Below are positions 63,262-64,000 of a stretch of 64,000 bases of DNA, in pieces. Within the stretch, counting starts at the first letter, position 1; each line of letters starts with the position of its first letter. The notes beneath the pieces are model-generated. The model did not search any database, was not told the origin of the DNA, and saw nothing but the letters and a program-made list of their open reading frames with translations. Both the position numbers and the translations under genes were made by a program. The DNA lies in the NCBI GenBank assembly GCA_021414005.1, contig JAIOPH010000027.1:248001-312000 (forward strand), read 5' to 3'. This stretch comes from Chthoniobacter sp. Its GTDB lineage: Bacteria > Verrucomicrobiota > Verrucomicrobiia > Chthoniobacterales > Chthoniobacteraceae.

Positions 63262-63767
63262 AGCCGCAAGGCCTTTGGACGAGCGTTGGTATTTCGGACG
63301 CCGAGTTGGAAGAGAAAGCCGACTGGATCTGCCGGGACCACCGTGGATTCCCCGCCTTTACGGTGGTGTATTTCCGCACGGCAGGGAGCTTGATCCGGTT
63401 TTCCCGATATGACTTCACGCTCGTTTCCCCGGTATTCTTCCAGGCTGTGATCGGGTTGGAAAAGATGCTGAAGCATTTTTACAGGGACGAGACGGCCGCC
63501 TTCAAAGAGTTGTTCGTGCGCGCGGTCGAGGAAGGCGTGATCGCGGACGGATCGTTTTCAAAAATCGAGCCGCTGCGGAAGAAATTCCGGGATCTTATCG
63601 ACAAGGGGCGGACGACCTGCGCCGAAAAGCTCGCCTGCCTGATCCCGGCCCTGAGAAACGAGCTCTTTCATGGGGATTATCGCCTGCACCCCGAGTTCCT
63701 GCCATTGGCCCTCCAGGTGCGAGAAGCGGTCGATGTGCTCCTAAACGCACAATCACCGAATAGCTAA
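63258..63767 (+). CDS. Small HEPN-like protein coupled to hsdM
   Basis: 169 residues starting at GTG 63258, overlapping the hsdM stop (GTGA). The C-terminal helix has ALRNELFHGDYRLHPEF: R133 and H138 form an Rx4H motif within RNxxxHG, as in HEPN domains, many of which are RNases or toxin partners. The rest is helical (FFQAVIGLEKMLKHFY). Such genes are found inside type I restriction operons, and the overlap says it was translated with HsdM. The gene is intact although hsdM is broken. Confidence 0.75.
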   Translation: MKPQGLWTSVGISDAELEEKADWICRDHRGFPAFTVVYFRTAGSLIRFSRYDFTLVSPVFFQAVIGLEKMLKHFYRDETAAFKELFVRAVEEGVIADGSFSKIEPLRKKFRDLIDKGRTTCAEKLACLIPALRNELFHGDYRLHPEFLPLALQVREAVDVLLNAQSPNS

Positions 63768-63873
63768 AAAAGAACCCGCGGTGAGCGGATTCCTATTTCC
63801 CGATACGCCGCACCGAACCAACCCACCCGAAGGCGGATCAGTTCAGTGCGGGCGTCAAGGATGGCAGGGCGAA

Positions 63874-64000
63874 TCACAAATTGTGATCCAGATGCCCGGG
63901 ACCGTTGCCCTCGGGGTCGGCGAGCACCGTGGTGGTGGCGGCGTTGCCGTCGCGATCCCAGCCGGTGAGCAGAAGGATCGGCAGCGCCCGGCCCTCCAGT
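63874..64000 (-). CDS. C-terminal end of an unknown protein (5' part outside window)
   Basis: On the minus strand the frame is open from the window edge to a TGA at 63874-63876 and reads LEGRALPILLLTGWDRDGNA then TVLADPEGNGPGHLDHNL. Only 41 residues are visible. The text is protein-like, with Asp/Gly-rich turns. I do not recognise it. It converges on the HEPN-like gene, with 106 bases between the stops. Confidence 0.5.
   Translation of the reverse strand, partial: LEGRALPILLLTGWDRDGNAATTTVLADPEGNGPGHLDHNL

Noticed and set aside
1..64000. CRISPR array or complete insertion sequence
   Set aside because: No regularly spaced direct repeats with unique spacers and no intact transposase or terminal inverted repeats were seen anywhere in the window.

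Overview
The window looks like chromosomal DNA of a high-GC Verrucomicrobiota bacterium, most likely near Opitutae. I infer this from the gene families: two exported proteins with autotransporter-type strand repeats and a VPEP C-terminal sorting signal, several SASA-type sialate O-acetylesterases, three large PDZ/helical (DUF6288-like) proteins, a sulfatase, and a GntR/LacI hybrid regulator. No 16S gene or marker allows a firmer placement.

Left part (1-20.8 kb), core-like and gene-dense. After the end of an unknown gene and a class V aminotransferase comes a complete kdpABC-kdpDE potassium uptake operon on the minus strand, with an extra truncated KdpC-like gene between kdpC and kdpD. Divergent from it are a fluoride channel gene (crcB), a GGQ-type ribosome rescue factor, a conserved protein of unknown role, an esterase, a large exported protein, a secreted peroxiredoxin, a leucine-rich-repeat protein and a small exported protein. 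A tRNA-Leu(UAG), a GreA/GreB-like factor and an adenylate-kinase-like protein close this part.

Middle (20.8-28.1 kb), a scrap yard of mobile and defence genes around one intact cluster. Fragments of type I restriction genes (hsdM start, two pieces of hsdR), a frameshifted minus-strand gene and the end of a phage-tail-sheath gene are all broken. Two copies of one ~65-bp repeat sit inside the hsdM and hsdR remnants, in opposite orientations. Between the remnants lies an apparently intact ECF42-type sigma factor operon with YCII, VOC/PhnB, two SRPBCC, YdeI-like and DUF1697 proteins; its first VOC gene is frameshifted.

Right part (28.1-62.1 kb), a secreted polysaccharide-processing region, almost all on the minus strand: a 2,554-residue multidomain protein, five intact SASA esterases plus an esterase relic, two more DUF6288-like proteins, a TIM-barrel glycosidase-like protein, a sulfatase fused to a metallopeptidase-like domain, two VPEP-sorted strand-repeat proteins, and one plus-strand GntR/LacI regulator at 43.4 kb. 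Nearly every product has a signal peptide and no transporter is encoded, so the likely job is to deacetylate, desulfate and trim a decorated polysaccharide outside the cytoplasm. The substrate is inference only.

Right end (62.1-64 kb): gene-poor DNA, then a frameshifted hsdM 3' fragment translationally coupled (GTGA) to a small HEPN-like gene, and the end of an unknown minus-strand gene.
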